Source: Isoetes taiwanensis (lineage: Eukaryota > Streptophyta > Lycopodiopsida > Isoetales > Isoetaceae). From it: a stretch of DNA of 64,000 nucleotides. The notes under the pieces were generated by a model that saw only the letters and a list, made by a program, of their open reading frames with translations, searched no databases and was not told the origin of the DNA. The stretch is from positions 4,026,028 through 4,090,027 of the forward strand of contig JAJEKV010000013.1 of assembly GCA_021234155.1 (NCBI GenBank), written 5' to 3'. Both the position numbers and the translations under genes were made by a program. Of the stretch, positions 32,347-43,565 are shown piece by piece. The first letter of the stretch is position 1; each line of letters opens with the position of its first letter.

Positions 32347-32603
32347 AGAACAAAGTACACTAGACGCCCAAAGAGGCGTCCCGACGACATCACGTCGCAA
32401 AAAGTGACGCGACGCGATGCGGCGTGGGGTGCACTGGCGTGGCGGATCCGCCACGTCCCGGTGTCGACGTCGCACCACCGTCGCCGGCGATGCGACGCGG
32501 CAATGACGTCGCGATTGACGTCGCATGGTCACGTTATTTAGGACGCCACGTCCGCACGCCGCGAAGTTCCACGCCGCCGCTAAATGTCCATTCTCTTGTT
32601 GTG
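32347..32603. repeat. Right sub-terminal GACGTCGC-rich block and terminus of the CACTA-type element
   Basis: Dense gcgacgcgatgcggcgt, gtcgacgtcgcaccaccgtc and tgacgtcgcgattgacgtcg, mirror of the 24684 block, ending cgccgctaaatgtccattct then cttgttgtg at 32603. Confidence 0.7.
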
Positions 32604-33462
32604 TGGTCACACTGAGCCTCTGACCTTTAGATTTGCTATGAATGGTGACTGGCTTGTCATGTACCATAAGGCCCGTCCTACGTTCGTGGATTGGTTACCT
32701 CCTGCTGGAATAAGAATGTGGAAAGAAGGAGAGGATGGAAAACCCCTAATGCCATTTGGAAATCTGAAGATGTTAGCACCTAAGACCTCGGTGAAAGACA
32801 TTGGTCAGCTCCGAAACAGTATCCATAAGCATATCCTCCATTGGGTGGCATGCTCGACGAACAAGAAGGGCACACCAGACCGGCCAAATATACAAAGACA
32901 ATTTACGGCGACAATTGAATATTGGATGGGACTCTTGCAGCATCTGGGTAACATCAACAACGTGGAAGGTCCTTATGAGGACTTTTGGCCGCGCACTAGG
33001 CAAGATAGACTTGACATACCCGATGTGGTGGTGGTGGGAGCCAATTGCAACCATCACTCCCCGCTTATGTTGGTCCATTGAAGGATAAGCCCGCACGTAA
33101 TTCAATCCATTCAAGGATTTGAAGAAGGGCATGTTTGTATTGGCGGCCCCCGATGATGTCTTGTGCCCGGCATGGCTAGGGTATGCTGAGAGGAACCTCA
33201 AATGGATGATAAGAAGGACAACTTGAGACTATCCTGTGTCACTTGGTGGGAGCACGTCCTCGTTAGGGGAACCGGTGTTCCCACCAACTATGTCAATTGT
33301 TGGAAGAAGAGATGGAGGCTGACGACTGCTAGTGACCGCATTGAGATAGAGAGTATCGACTACGCTTGGAGTCCTTCGAATAAGAAGAAGCTACCAAACA
33401 CTGTCAAGATTCCTACGCTTGTTGCAGAAGCATATGCGGCACTTGCCGGGGATGTATGTTAG
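32604..33462 (+). pseudogene. DUF7869-type transposon protein, copy 2, right half
   Basis: Reads GHTEPLTFRFAMNGDWLVMY, HKARPTFVDWLPPAGIRMWK, EGEDGKPLMPFGNLKMLAPK and, after frame changes near 33020 and 33190, NYVNCWKKRWRLTTASDRIE to the end YAALAGDVC at 33462. It aligns with copy 1 from about 1470 to 2342. It is separated from its left half only by the CACTA-type insertion. Confidence 0.6.
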
Positions 33463-33524
33463 TGTTATCGAAGCGTCTATTTTATAAAAAGTCCACAATT
33501 CAAGGTATTGTCCATATTTAATGA

Positions 33525-33750
33525 AACTGTGCTTCATAGCTCTGCTCTTGGAGTTGGGTTATTTGTGGTGGTTGCAGTGACGACAAATATCTCGACAAGC
33601 TACATGAATCCGGCAGTCGCAAATGTCAACAGTTATTTTCTCAATTGCAAGAAGATCCCCGACCACTGCCAGGGATTCAGCATTTTCCAAGTTTGGTTTC
33701 TAGCATTTTTGCATTATGAAAAGTCTTTAAGAGCTAAAGGGGACCACTGA
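33525..33750 (+). pseudogene. Unknown small secreted-looking exon, copy B
   Basis: Reads SSALGVGLFVVVAVTTNIST, then SYMNPAVANVNSYFLNCKKI and WFLAFLHYEKSLRAKGDH before the stop at 33750. It is the longer counterpart of 5245-5410, which stops after FSIFQV. Hydrophobic start, two Cys six residues apart. The family is not recognised. Confidence 0.3.
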
Positions 33751-34045
33751 TATGTCCAGAATTGTAATTAGAGGGTTCCATGCTTGAATGGTAGATATGA
33801 AGAGCTTGTGAAAATTAAACAGTCAAGTTATTACTAGAGTATATTGGAATCAATGGAATTGCAAATATTGACAATATTGACAATATTATTATTTCCAATC
33901 CCAAATATATATGAACAGTTCTAATTCACTTCTACAAAACCTTCAATGATACACAGTCTCCATACTAGGGTATACTGGCATCAATGGAATTGCAAATATT
34001 GACAATATTATTATTTTCAATCCCAAATATATACGAATATTTCTA

Positions 34046-34487
34046 ACTCTACCCGCGTCCCCATCCATCATAGCCACCTTGACCACCATATCCACCTTGA
34101 TTACCATATCCTCCACCATAGCCACCTCGACCACCATATCCTCCACCATAGTCAACTCGACCACCATAACCACCTCTTCCTTGACCATATCCACCATAGC
34201 TACCTAGCTTATGTCCACCGTACTGGTCGGCTTCATACATCGCAGCAGCCTCAGTCTCATATCTGTAATATCTGCCATTGTATCCACCACGATGTCGACC
34301 ATATCCATAGCCTCCTCGCCATATCCACCATATCTACCACCACCTCTACTCGGACCATATCCACCTCCACCTCGATATTGATCTTCTTCAAAAGCCCGAG
34401 GCTGCATTGAGCAAATTGAGCGATTGTTTCTACAACTACCATCAATGCTATTATCCAAATCAAAGCACAACATCGCTTGATCTTCAT
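34046..34487 (-). pseudogene. Secreted glycine-rich protein, copy B
   Basis: The start at 34487 gives the signal peptide MKIKRCCALIWIIALMVVVE. A lost base in the FAPMQPQ segment shifts the frame, and a lost A in a CAG near 34316 shifts it again; the remaining pieces read YRGGGGYGPSRGGGRYGGYG, then YYRYETEAAAMYEADQYGG and the GGYGG repeat block ending GWGRG. Copy A is intact at these two positions and broken at a third, so a full frame is present in neither copy. Confidence 0.65.
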
Positions 34488-34654
34488 GGTTGGCTGATGA
34501 ACCGCACAATGGAGGCCCTCCTTTTTGTACTAGTATTTGGCCCGCCACGTGTCTTGCACATGGCATCCTCAGTACCTTATTGCATGCGGATCACCGATCC
34601 GGCATTCGCATCTTCTTGGGGGCATTGCTCAAAAAGGGAACGAAGAACAAGCTC

Positions 34655-34672
34655 TATATGGTATATAAAGTA
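34655..34672 (-). promoter_or_regulatory. TATA box of glycine-rich protein gene, copy B
   Basis: Minus-strand sequence actttatataccatata, about 175 bases before the start codon at 34487, matching the motif in copy A. Confidence 0.45.
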
Positions 34673-34916
34673 TATTGCAAGCATTTACCATTTACGCACT
34701 TGGGGCAATGGCGAAGTTTAGGTTTATCGAGGCCCTTCCTCGGAAAATTTCTGGCCTCGGCTCCGGTGCATATTAATCGCAACTAGAAGTATGAGTTTGT
34801 TAGTAGGTAAGCTGCTCAGTGCTCTCGTGTTGCTATGCTTCCCTTTAAAGGTGATGGTCATGTTTGCTATGTACAAATATATTTTCATGGCTGCTTTATT
34901 CTCATTGAAGGAACAG

Positions 34917-37685
34917 GCAGCAGAGTCCGGCAGCAGAGTCCGGCAGCAGCAAGCACCAAGGCATCAAGGGCACTAGACATCCGACATCCAGGAAAGTAGC
35001 AAATCCGTCTATAAAGCATCATCTTGCAAATCCGACAGATAGGTTCCTGTTTTCATTTGCTTTAGACTCATTTCGACTACTTTAGAAATAGGGGCTTTGT
35101 AAACCGTGAATGCAGGGATAAATCATGTTTTCTGTATACCCTTGAAAACCCTAATTCCTCTTCTTTGGTAGTAGCGGTCATGCAATATAATGTGGAACCA
35201 GAGCGGGCAAATGCCTGGGCAAAGGCCCTTTTGTAGGGCATAAACTTTGGTGAAGTTCTTGTGTTGGCAGATCTGCAAGGAAAGCATTATAGAGGGAGGC
35301 TTTCTTGTGATGAGGCGCTTTTCTTTCGTTTGGAATCAGATGCAGAAAGTGTATGTACTAGTCAAGAATTAAATGATTTAGTGCCTTATTTGCCTTCTGG
35401 TAGGCTAGTAGAGGGAGTTACTGCTGCATTAATGAGCTTTTGCCAGATGAGAGGCTTGAAAGCTCGGGCATTATTGTCATGACCAGAATATTCAGATTAG
35501 CTAAGCTTTTGCCCTTTCATAGATCTATGTGTGATCCAGACATAATGTTACATATTTCATGGGCTTTTAAGGAGTAGAGATTTCGTAGCAGATGAATTGG
35601 TTCTTGTATGATGTTCTCTTTGCTGTATTTACCACACATTCAAGAAACGTTGTTAATTCTAAACAGGCAGGCCGACCCTGTCCAGGAAAATCTCCGTCAT
35701 GATCGTTTGGAAAATAAATATCCAGAACGTTTGCATATTAACAAGATGAGCAAGAAGGCGAGGGGTTATCTCACAGCATCAGCATCTGCTGATTGTTTCA
35801 TGTTCCATAATCTCACTTTTTCATGTGGCTGAGGTTTATTGCACACTTTGAGATGTATCAGATGGGAGTTGTAAAGACTGAGGTATTCATTTTCTTAGAG
35901 GACTGCTATTATGCCAAAGGTATGGTTTGCTTATTCTATATGTTATCAGATCGTATGCTTGCTTTTATATGGAGAACATAGTAAAATTGTGGATAGAATT
36001 TTCCGGCACATAAAAGACAGATGTCATAATAGCCGGCTAATGCTAATTGATAAGATACCTCTGTGATTGGCGGGAGTGATTATTGCAGCTAGGCTTACAC
36101 TTGCTGGTTAAGGAGGAAGAATGTTTGGCTTGCCATTCAATCTAGATAATGGTACCAGTTTATGTGGGGATGAACTTTCTATTTTAGGGGATACAGCAGA
36201 GGCTAAGGGCTGCACAGGCAAGGCAAATTCATTTGAGTAAAAAGTGGACGGAATAAGTTACGGGACAGAGAGGCTCAGCCTCCGCCATACACCAGGATAG
36301 CGAGGGCTGGACCCACCAACTGATAATCCGGACCACTATAAACTCGAAACCATCACGAGAACAACAAAATTTTGTCCACCATAGAATAACAGCCAACATG
36401 AAAAGACACAATGCATATGTATATAAGTGTGGTATTTGTAGTCAAAAAGGAGACTGGGATACGCTACGGACTGAGGGGTCTAACCCCCGCCGTAGGCCAG
36501 GATAGCGAGGGCATGACCCTCCAACTGGTTTCCAGATCACCAAAATGACTGAAGGAAGGCCTAAAGGCTTTAATAAATAATAGCTTACAAGTGCTCTTAC
36601 ATCAAGTGCTTGAGGATGTGTTGCAGCTTATGTGAAGACACCCATAGAGTAATCAAAAACCCTGTTTGGAGCTCTACAAGAAGTTTTGCCAATTGCAGAA
36701 TGTTCAACAAAGTGGAACGGGGAATAGCACAATCAATTATGCTACAGGCCTTCAAAAACTCGAAGATGAGGACGTTCATCTAATCAGATTTTTCATTTGA
36801 ATTGAATATCTAGTAACACATAAAACAAGGGAAGGGTGATACCATTATCTGCATAATTTGGATAATTGATCTTTTCATTCTTTATCATCATTAGCTATAA
36901 ATATAGATCTGCTGTTGTAAGCTATGAAATTGGACGGTTTCTCTGCACAATGCATCAGTTTTATCAGCATAGTATATGCATGCTATGTATGAAATTAGGA
37001 AGGTTCTTTAGACGCTTTATACTAATATAAATCTGAACTATTAGGCAGTGACTACATAAGCTGGGGATTGTGCTAATACAATGTAGTTAGAATATTTCAA
37101 GATGGGTTATAAACACGGACCTTTGCATACATGATGTTATGTGACAATAATCACTACATATTCATAGCTCCGGATTGGAGCTCTAATCAGTACTAATCAG
37201 TTTAGTTTAAGGTTTTTACAGCCTAACAATAATGGCGTGGGAAGAATCCAAAATCCAGAATGACGGAAAAAAGATCTGATAATAATACTGTGCATTAGTG
37301 AGCCCATTATTATTAAGGTTTTTCCTCGAAAACCCTTCGGGGCGGGGTTTTTTAATCCTGATAGTAATCGGCGTCACTAATGTAGCCCAGGTCAGTGCGA
37401 CTTTATTGCCGCTGGGCACCACTATTGGGCACCAAGTCTATGCACAGGGAAAGAGGGTTTGTAATATGAACCGCACAAGAGGCGGCTCATAAACCCCACA
37501 CAAATTGTTCAGTTAAAAGCTGATTGATAACGACGATTACTACCACGACCCACGAAGCCGATGTAAAGCGGGGTGCTGGTAATAATAGAAAAAAGTCAGC
37601 CTTCAGAAAAGGCTACATCAGAACAGCGTGATGTGCTCGCCCATGCTACACAAGTCCAGGGGCCTGAGGGCACAAGGGACGTTAA
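34917..37685. mobile_element. Unassigned insertion in copy B
   Basis: Copy A runs straight through at the corresponding point (aaggaacag|gattttgac), so this 2.8-kb segment was gained by B or lost by A. It begins with gcagcagagtccg repeats. A motif tggaaccagagcgggc at about 35191 resembles an initiator-tRNA primer-binding site but has two mismatches to the classic form. The frame 35200-35482 reads FGEVLVLADLQGKHYRGRL and CDEALFFRLESDAESVCTSQ then LVPYLPSGRLVEGVTAALMS, clearly protein-like but unknown to me. No terminal repeats were found. 36540-37685 holds no recognised gene. Confidence 0.45.
36257..36535. repeat. Twin copies of a hairpin-forming ~75-base motif
   Basis: 36257-36330 and 36460-36535 share ccaggatagcgagggc and accc.ccaact. 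The preceding hairpin differs in sequence but not in pairing: GAGGC-TCA-GCCTC in the first, GGGGT-CTA-ACCCC in the second, with an outer CTACGG/CCGTAG stem in the second. Compensatory change suggests a selected RNA structure, but with two copies this is weak. Confidence 0.5.
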
Positions 37686-37760
37686 TTTCTATTCTATTCT
37701 ATTCTATTCTATTCTATTCTATTCTATTCTATTCTATTCTATTCTATTCTATTCTATTCT
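37686..37760. repeat. (TATTC)n microsatellite
   Basis: About 14 tandem copies of tattc, at the point where copy B rejoins the sequence of copy A (tattcttttcttaactt). Confidence 0.95.
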
Positions 37761-38685
37761 TTTCTTAACTTGAACATGTTTGTATCAATCTTCCCTGCAA
37801 TCCTGGTCCTGGTATAGAAGCATTTAAATGGCTGAAGTTATTTGCAGTGAACATAGTTTTCAGGTTTTTCAGGAAGGAACGGGTCACTGCATATATTTTG
37901 ACTATGTAAGTTCTTTCCACTACATATCAAGTTCAACTTTTTGTGCCATGTCCCGGTCCTGATATAGAAGTTCTGACCTCTATCATGGCATCGCGCCATC
38001 AAGGATGGTGGTTTTTAATGAAAGAAAGTAAAAGGTGGAGAGGATTTTGTTTGTTTGTACCTCTCTTGTTGTTTAGTAATATTGGCAAAACCTTTTCCAT
38101 GTTGGAGCACATCACAAGGCCCCCAAAAATTAACTCGCATTCATAATCATTATGGAAACTAGTATAATGATGGTTTTTAATACATACAACTCGTAATGTC
38201 AACGAAAACTAGATGACTTTCATGGTTTTGTAATATCACTACTAGTTTGATCACAGTTCTTATACTAATTATATGTCTTACAGTAGTTTCTTAAAATTAT
38301 TGCTAGTTTAGGAGGTGATTTTTGAGCCTACATTGTCAATATTATAATCTAAGATGATTTTACATACTAGTTAGCATGATCAGATACATGGTTTTAACCT
38401 GGTTTCAATCCTCTCAAGTTTTTCTTATTAGTTCAAAAACCACATTTGATTTTGAAGTGTGTTATATGTTTTTGGCACATGCTTATTTACTATGCATGTT
38501 AGTAGTCTATTATATTGTTTTACGTTGTTGTCTTTTTGATATATTTGTAATAATCCTTAAAGTCATTATGGACTTTGAGCATAATTTCTTACATTAACTA
38601 GTAATTCCAACTATTATATCTATTTTTGCACTACTTTTAGAGTATGATCCTTTTTAAACTCAAACAATATTCATATCCATTGTAC

Positions 38686-41600
38686 ATCCTAAGGCTAGGA
38701 GGTATCCTGCCTACAAAGTGTGCATGTATGGCTAAAGTTTTGCCCAACGGATGTGTGGTGAGTTGGTATAGACCTAGTAATGCCAACATAAATGTGCATT
38801 TGGTCAGGGGTTCAAACCTGGCCAGTGTATGTTTAGCTTTGGGAGTTGGTTACTGGGGTTATACGATGATGATCCCCGACGTGGTAGAACTTAAGAGCCT
38901 ATACATGTCCTCCACTTTGGCCCCTTCACCGGTGGTGGGATATTCTAGCTAGTCATGTACAAGATGATATTCTAGTAGTCTAGCTTGGACCATAAACAAA
39001 AAAATACAAAAATACCTGTGACATCCTAAGGCTAGGAGGTATCCTGCCTACAAAGTGTGCATGTATGGCTAAAGTTTTGCCCAACGGATGTGTGGTGAGT
39101 TGGTATAGACCTAATAATGCCAAAATAAATGTGCATGTGGTCAAGGGTTCACTTTGGCCCCTTGACATCCTAAGGCTAGGAGGTATCCTGCCTACAAAGT
39201 GTGCATGTATGGCTAAAGTTTTGTCCAACGGATGTGTGGTGAGTTGGTATAGACCTAGTAATGCCAAAATAAATGTGCATTTGGTCAGGGGTTCAAACCT
39301 GGCCAGTGTATGTTTAGCTTTGGGAGTTGATTACCGGGTTATATGATGATGACCCCGACGCGTGGTAGAACTTAAAAGCCTATACATGTCCTCCACTTTG
39401 GTCCCTTGACCGGTGGTGGGATATTCTAGCTAGTTAAGTGTACAAGATGATATTCTAGTGACAAGACTAGTCTAGCTTGGACCATAAACAAAAAATATAA
39501 AAAAACACCGTGACATTCTAAGGCTAGGAGGTATGCTGCCTACAAAGCGTGCATGTATGGCTAAAGTTTTGCCCAACGGATGTGTGGTGAGTTGGTATAG
39601 ACCTAGTAATGCCAAAATAAATGTGCATTTGGTCAGGGGTTCAAACCTGGTCAGTGTATGTTTAGCTTTGGGAGTTGGTTACTGGGGTTATACGATGATG
39701 ATCCCCGACGTGGTAGAACTTAAAAGCCTATACATGTCCTCCACTTTGGCCCCTTGACCAGTGGTGGGATATTCTAGCTAGCCGTGTACAAGATGATATT
39801 CTAGTGACAAGACTAGTCTAGCTTGGACCATAAACAAAAAAATACAAAAATACCGTGACATCCTAAGGCTAGAGGTATCCCGCCTACAAAGTGTGCAAAG
39901 CATGTATGGCTAAAGTTTTGTCCAACGGGATGTGTGGTGAGTTGGTATAGACCTAGTAATGCCAAAATAAATGTGCATTTGGTCAGGGGTTCAAACCTGG
40001 CTAGTGTATGTTTAGCTTTGGGAGTTGGTTCTTTGGGGTTATAATGATGATGATCCTCGACGTTCGACGTGGTAGAACTTAAAAGACTATACATGTCCTC
40101 CACTTTGGCCCCTTGACCTAGGAATGGTGGGATATTCTAGCTAGTCGGTGTACAAGATGATATTCTAGTGACAAGACTAGTCTAGCTTGGACCATAAACA
40201 AAAAATACAAAAATACATGTGACATCCTAAGGCTAGGAGGTATCCCGCCCACAAAGTGTGCATATGTATGGCTAAAAGTTTTGCCCAATGGATGTGTGGT
40301 GAGTTGGTATAGACCTAGTAATGCCAAAATAAATGTGCATTTGGTGGGGTTCAAAACCCGGTGTATGTTTAGCTTTGGGAGTTGGTTTGGGGTTATACGA
40401 TGATGATCCCTACGTGGTAGAACTTAAAAGCCTATACATGTCCTCCACTTTGGCCCCTTGACCGGAGTCGTGTACAAGATGATATTCTAGTGACAAGACT
40501 AGTCTAGCTTGGACCATAAACAAAAAAATACAAAAATACCTGTGATATCCTAAGGTTAGAAGGTATCCTGCCTACAAAGTGTGCATGTATGGCTAAAGTT
40601 TTGCCCAACGGAGTTGGTATAGACCTAGTAATGCCAAAATAAATGTGCATTTGGTCAGGGGTTCAAACCTGGCCAGTGTATGTTTAGCTTTGGGAGTTGG
40701 TTACTGGGGTTATACTATGATGATCCCCGACGTGGTAGAACTTAAAAGCCTATACATGTCCTCCACTTTGGCCCCTTGACCGGTGGTGGGATATTCTAGC
40801 TAGTCGTGTACAAGATGATATTCTAGTGACAAGACTAGTCTAGCTTGGACCATAAACAAAAAAATACAAAAATACCTATGACATCCTAAGGCTAGGAGGT
40901 ATCTTGCCTACAAAGTGTGCATGTATGGCTAAAGTTTTGCCCAACGGATGTGTGGTGAGTTGGTATAGACCTAGTAATGCCAAAATAAATGTGCATTTGG
41001 TGGGGGATTCAAACTGGTGTGTATGTTTAGCTTTGGGAGTTGGTTCTTGGGGTTATCGATGATGATCCCCGACGTGGTAGAACATAAAAGCCTATACATG
41101 TCCTCCACTTTGGCCCCTTGACCGGTGGTGGGATATTCTAGCTAGTCGTGTACAAGATGATATTCTAACAAGACTAGTCTAGCTTGAACCATAAACAAAA
41201 AAATACAAAAATACCCGTGACATCCTAAGGCCAGGAGGTATCCTGCCTACAAAGTGTTCATGTATGGCTAATGTTTTGCCCAACGGATGTGTGGTGGGTT
41301 GGTATAGGCCTAGTAATGTCAAAATAAATGTGCACTTGGTGGGGGTTCAAACACGGCGGTGTATGTTTAGCTTTGGGTGTTGGTTACTTGAGGGTTATCA
41401 CGATGATGATGATCCCCGACGTGGTAGAACTTAAAAGCCTATACATGTCCTCCACTTTGTTTGCCTTGGCCGTGGTGGGATATTCGGCTGAAGTCCAAGA
41501 TGATATTCTACAAGACATTAGTCTAGAGACAAGACTAGTCTAGCTTGGACCATAAAAAAAAAATACAAAAATACCCGTGACATCCTAAGGCCAGGAGGTA

Positions 41601-41725
41601 TCCTGCCTACAAAGTGTGCATGTATGGCTAAAGTTTTTGCCCAACGGATGTGTGGTGAGTTGGTATAGGCCTAGTAATGCCAAAATAAATGTGCACTTGG
41701 TCGGGGGTTCAAACCCAAAGCTTTA
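38686..41725 (+). repeat. ~345-bp repeat units, forward block (about 9-10 units)
   Basis: The anchor tggctaaagttttg recurs at about 38729, 39066, 39211, 39557, 39907, 40270, 40590, 40927, 41266 and 41622; one unit (39066-39210) is short. Each unit contains gtggtgagttggtatagacc and ggggttcaaacctgg, which resemble the A and B boxes of tRNA-type pol III promoters, spaced about 45 bases. Units end with a tract like cataaacaaaaaaatacaaa. No long conserved frame. Confidence 0.9.
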
Positions 41726-43565
41726 GCCATACATGCACACTTTGGGGGGCGGTGATACCTCCCGGCCTTTAGATATCACGGTATTTTTGTATTTTTATTT
41801 ATGGTCCAAGCTAGACTACTAATGTCTGGGATGCATTCAGCCGTAATATCCCACTGCCGGTCAAGGCAACCAAAGTGGAGGACATGTATAGGCTTTTAAG
41901 TTCTACCACGTTGGGGATCATCATCGGATAACCCCAAGAACCAACACCCAAAGTGTAAACATACACCGGCTAAAGTTTGAACCCCCACCAAGTGCACATT
42001 TATTTTGGCATTACTAAGCCTATACCAACTCACCACACATCCGTTGGGCAAAACTTTAGCCATACATGCACACTTTGTAGGCAGGATACCTCCTGGCCTT
42101 AGGATATCACGGGTATTTTTGTATTTTTTATTTATGGTCCAAGCTAGACTAGTCTTGTAACTAGAATATCATCTTGTACAGACTAGCTAGAATATCCCAC
42201 CGCCGGTCAAGGCAACCAAAGTGGAGGACATGTATAGGCTTTTAAGTTCTACCACGTCGGGGATCATCATCATATAACCCCAGTAACCAACACCCAAAGC
42301 TAAACATACACTAGCCGGGTTTGAACCCCCGACCAAGTGCACATTTATTTTGGCATTACTAGGCCTATACCAACTCACCACACATCCGCTGGGGCAAAAA
42401 CTTTAGCCATACATGCACACTTTGTAGGCGGGATACCTCCTACAGCCTTAGGATGTCACCGTATTTTTGTATTTTTTATTTATGGTCCAAGCTAGACTAG
42501 TCTTGTCTCTAGACTAATGTCTTGTACAGACTAGCCAGAATATCCCACTGCCGGTCAAGGCAACCAAAGTGGAGGACATGTATAGGCTTTTAAGTTCTAC
42601 CATGTCGGGGATCATCATCGATAACCCCAAGAACCAACACCAAAGTTAAACATACACGGGCCGGGTTTGAACCCCCAGGCCAAGTGCACATTTATTTTGG
42701 CATTACTAGGCCTATACCAACTCACCACACATCCGTTGGGCAAAACTTTAGCCATACATGCACACTTTGTAGGCAGGATACCTCCTGGCCTTAGGATGTC
42801 ACGGGTATTTTTGTATTTTTTATTTATGGTCCAAGCTAGACTAGTCTTGTCTCTAGACTAATGTCTTGTACAGACTATTCAGGTAATATCCCATCACGGC
42901 CAAGCCAACCAAAGTGGAGGATATGTATAGGCTTTTAAGTTCTACCATGTCGGGGATCATCATCGTATAACCCCAGTAACCAACACCCAAAGCTAAACAT
43001 ACACCGGGTCGGGTTTGAACCCCCACCAAGTGCACATTTATTTTGGCATTACTAGGCCTATACCAACTCACCACACATCCGTTGGGCAAAACTTTAGCCA
43101 TACATGCACACTTTTGTAGGCGGGGATACCTCCCCGCCTTAGGATGTCACAGTATTTTTGTATTTTTTATTTATGGTCCAAGCTAGACTAGTCTTGTCTC
43201 TAGACTAATGTCTTGTACCACTAGCGTAATATCCCACTGCCGGTCAAGGCAACCAAAGTGGAGGACATGTATAGGCTTTTAAGTTCTACCACGTCGGGAT
43301 CATCATCATATAACCCCAATAACCAACACCCAAAGCTAAACATACACTCGTCGGGTTTGAACCCCGACCAAGTGCACATTTATTTTGGCATTACTAGGCC
43401 TATACCAACTCACCACACATCCGTTGGGCAAAACTTTAGCCATACATGCACACTTTGTAGGCAGGATACCTCTTGGCCTTAGGATGTCACGGGTATTTTT
43501 GTATTTTTTATTTATGGTCCAAGCTAGACTAGTCTTGTCTCTAGACTAATGTCTTGTACAGACTA
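41726..43565 (-). repeat. ~345-bp repeat units, inverted block (about 5-6 units)
   Basis: Same unit as the forward block in reverse orientation, with caaaactttagccatacatg at about 41735, 42050, 42400, 42745, 43090 and 43431. The junction with the forward block is near 41720. The two blocks can pair over about 1.8 kb, so a read-through transcript would be a very long hairpin. Confidence 0.9.

Larger units (their letters stand above)
24667..32603. mobile_element. CACTA (En/Spm)-type insertion, non-autonomous, 7.9 kb
   Basis: The left end CACAACAAGAAAAGGGTCAT and the right end (reverse complement CACAACAAGAGAATGGACAT) form terminal inverted repeats that continue into TTTAGCG. This matches the plant CACTA end consensus (CACTACAAGAAAA... 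with sub-terminal AGCGACG repeats). Joining the flanks restores the DUF7869 frame as EDRLT-GHTEPL. The expected 3-bp target duplication would be TGG, seen as TG on the left and TGG on the right. No transposase-like frame was found inside, so mobilisation would depend on another element. Confidence 0.75.

Noticed and set aside
37500..37570. Possible hammerhead ribozyme (ctgattgataacgac)
   Set aside because: The CUGANGA core is interrupted and the GAAA partner is absent.
38644..43482. Repeated 64-102 codon frames in the 345-bp units
   Set aside because: They track the repeat with frequent breaks; the unit looks like tandem non-coding DNA, possibly SINE-derived.
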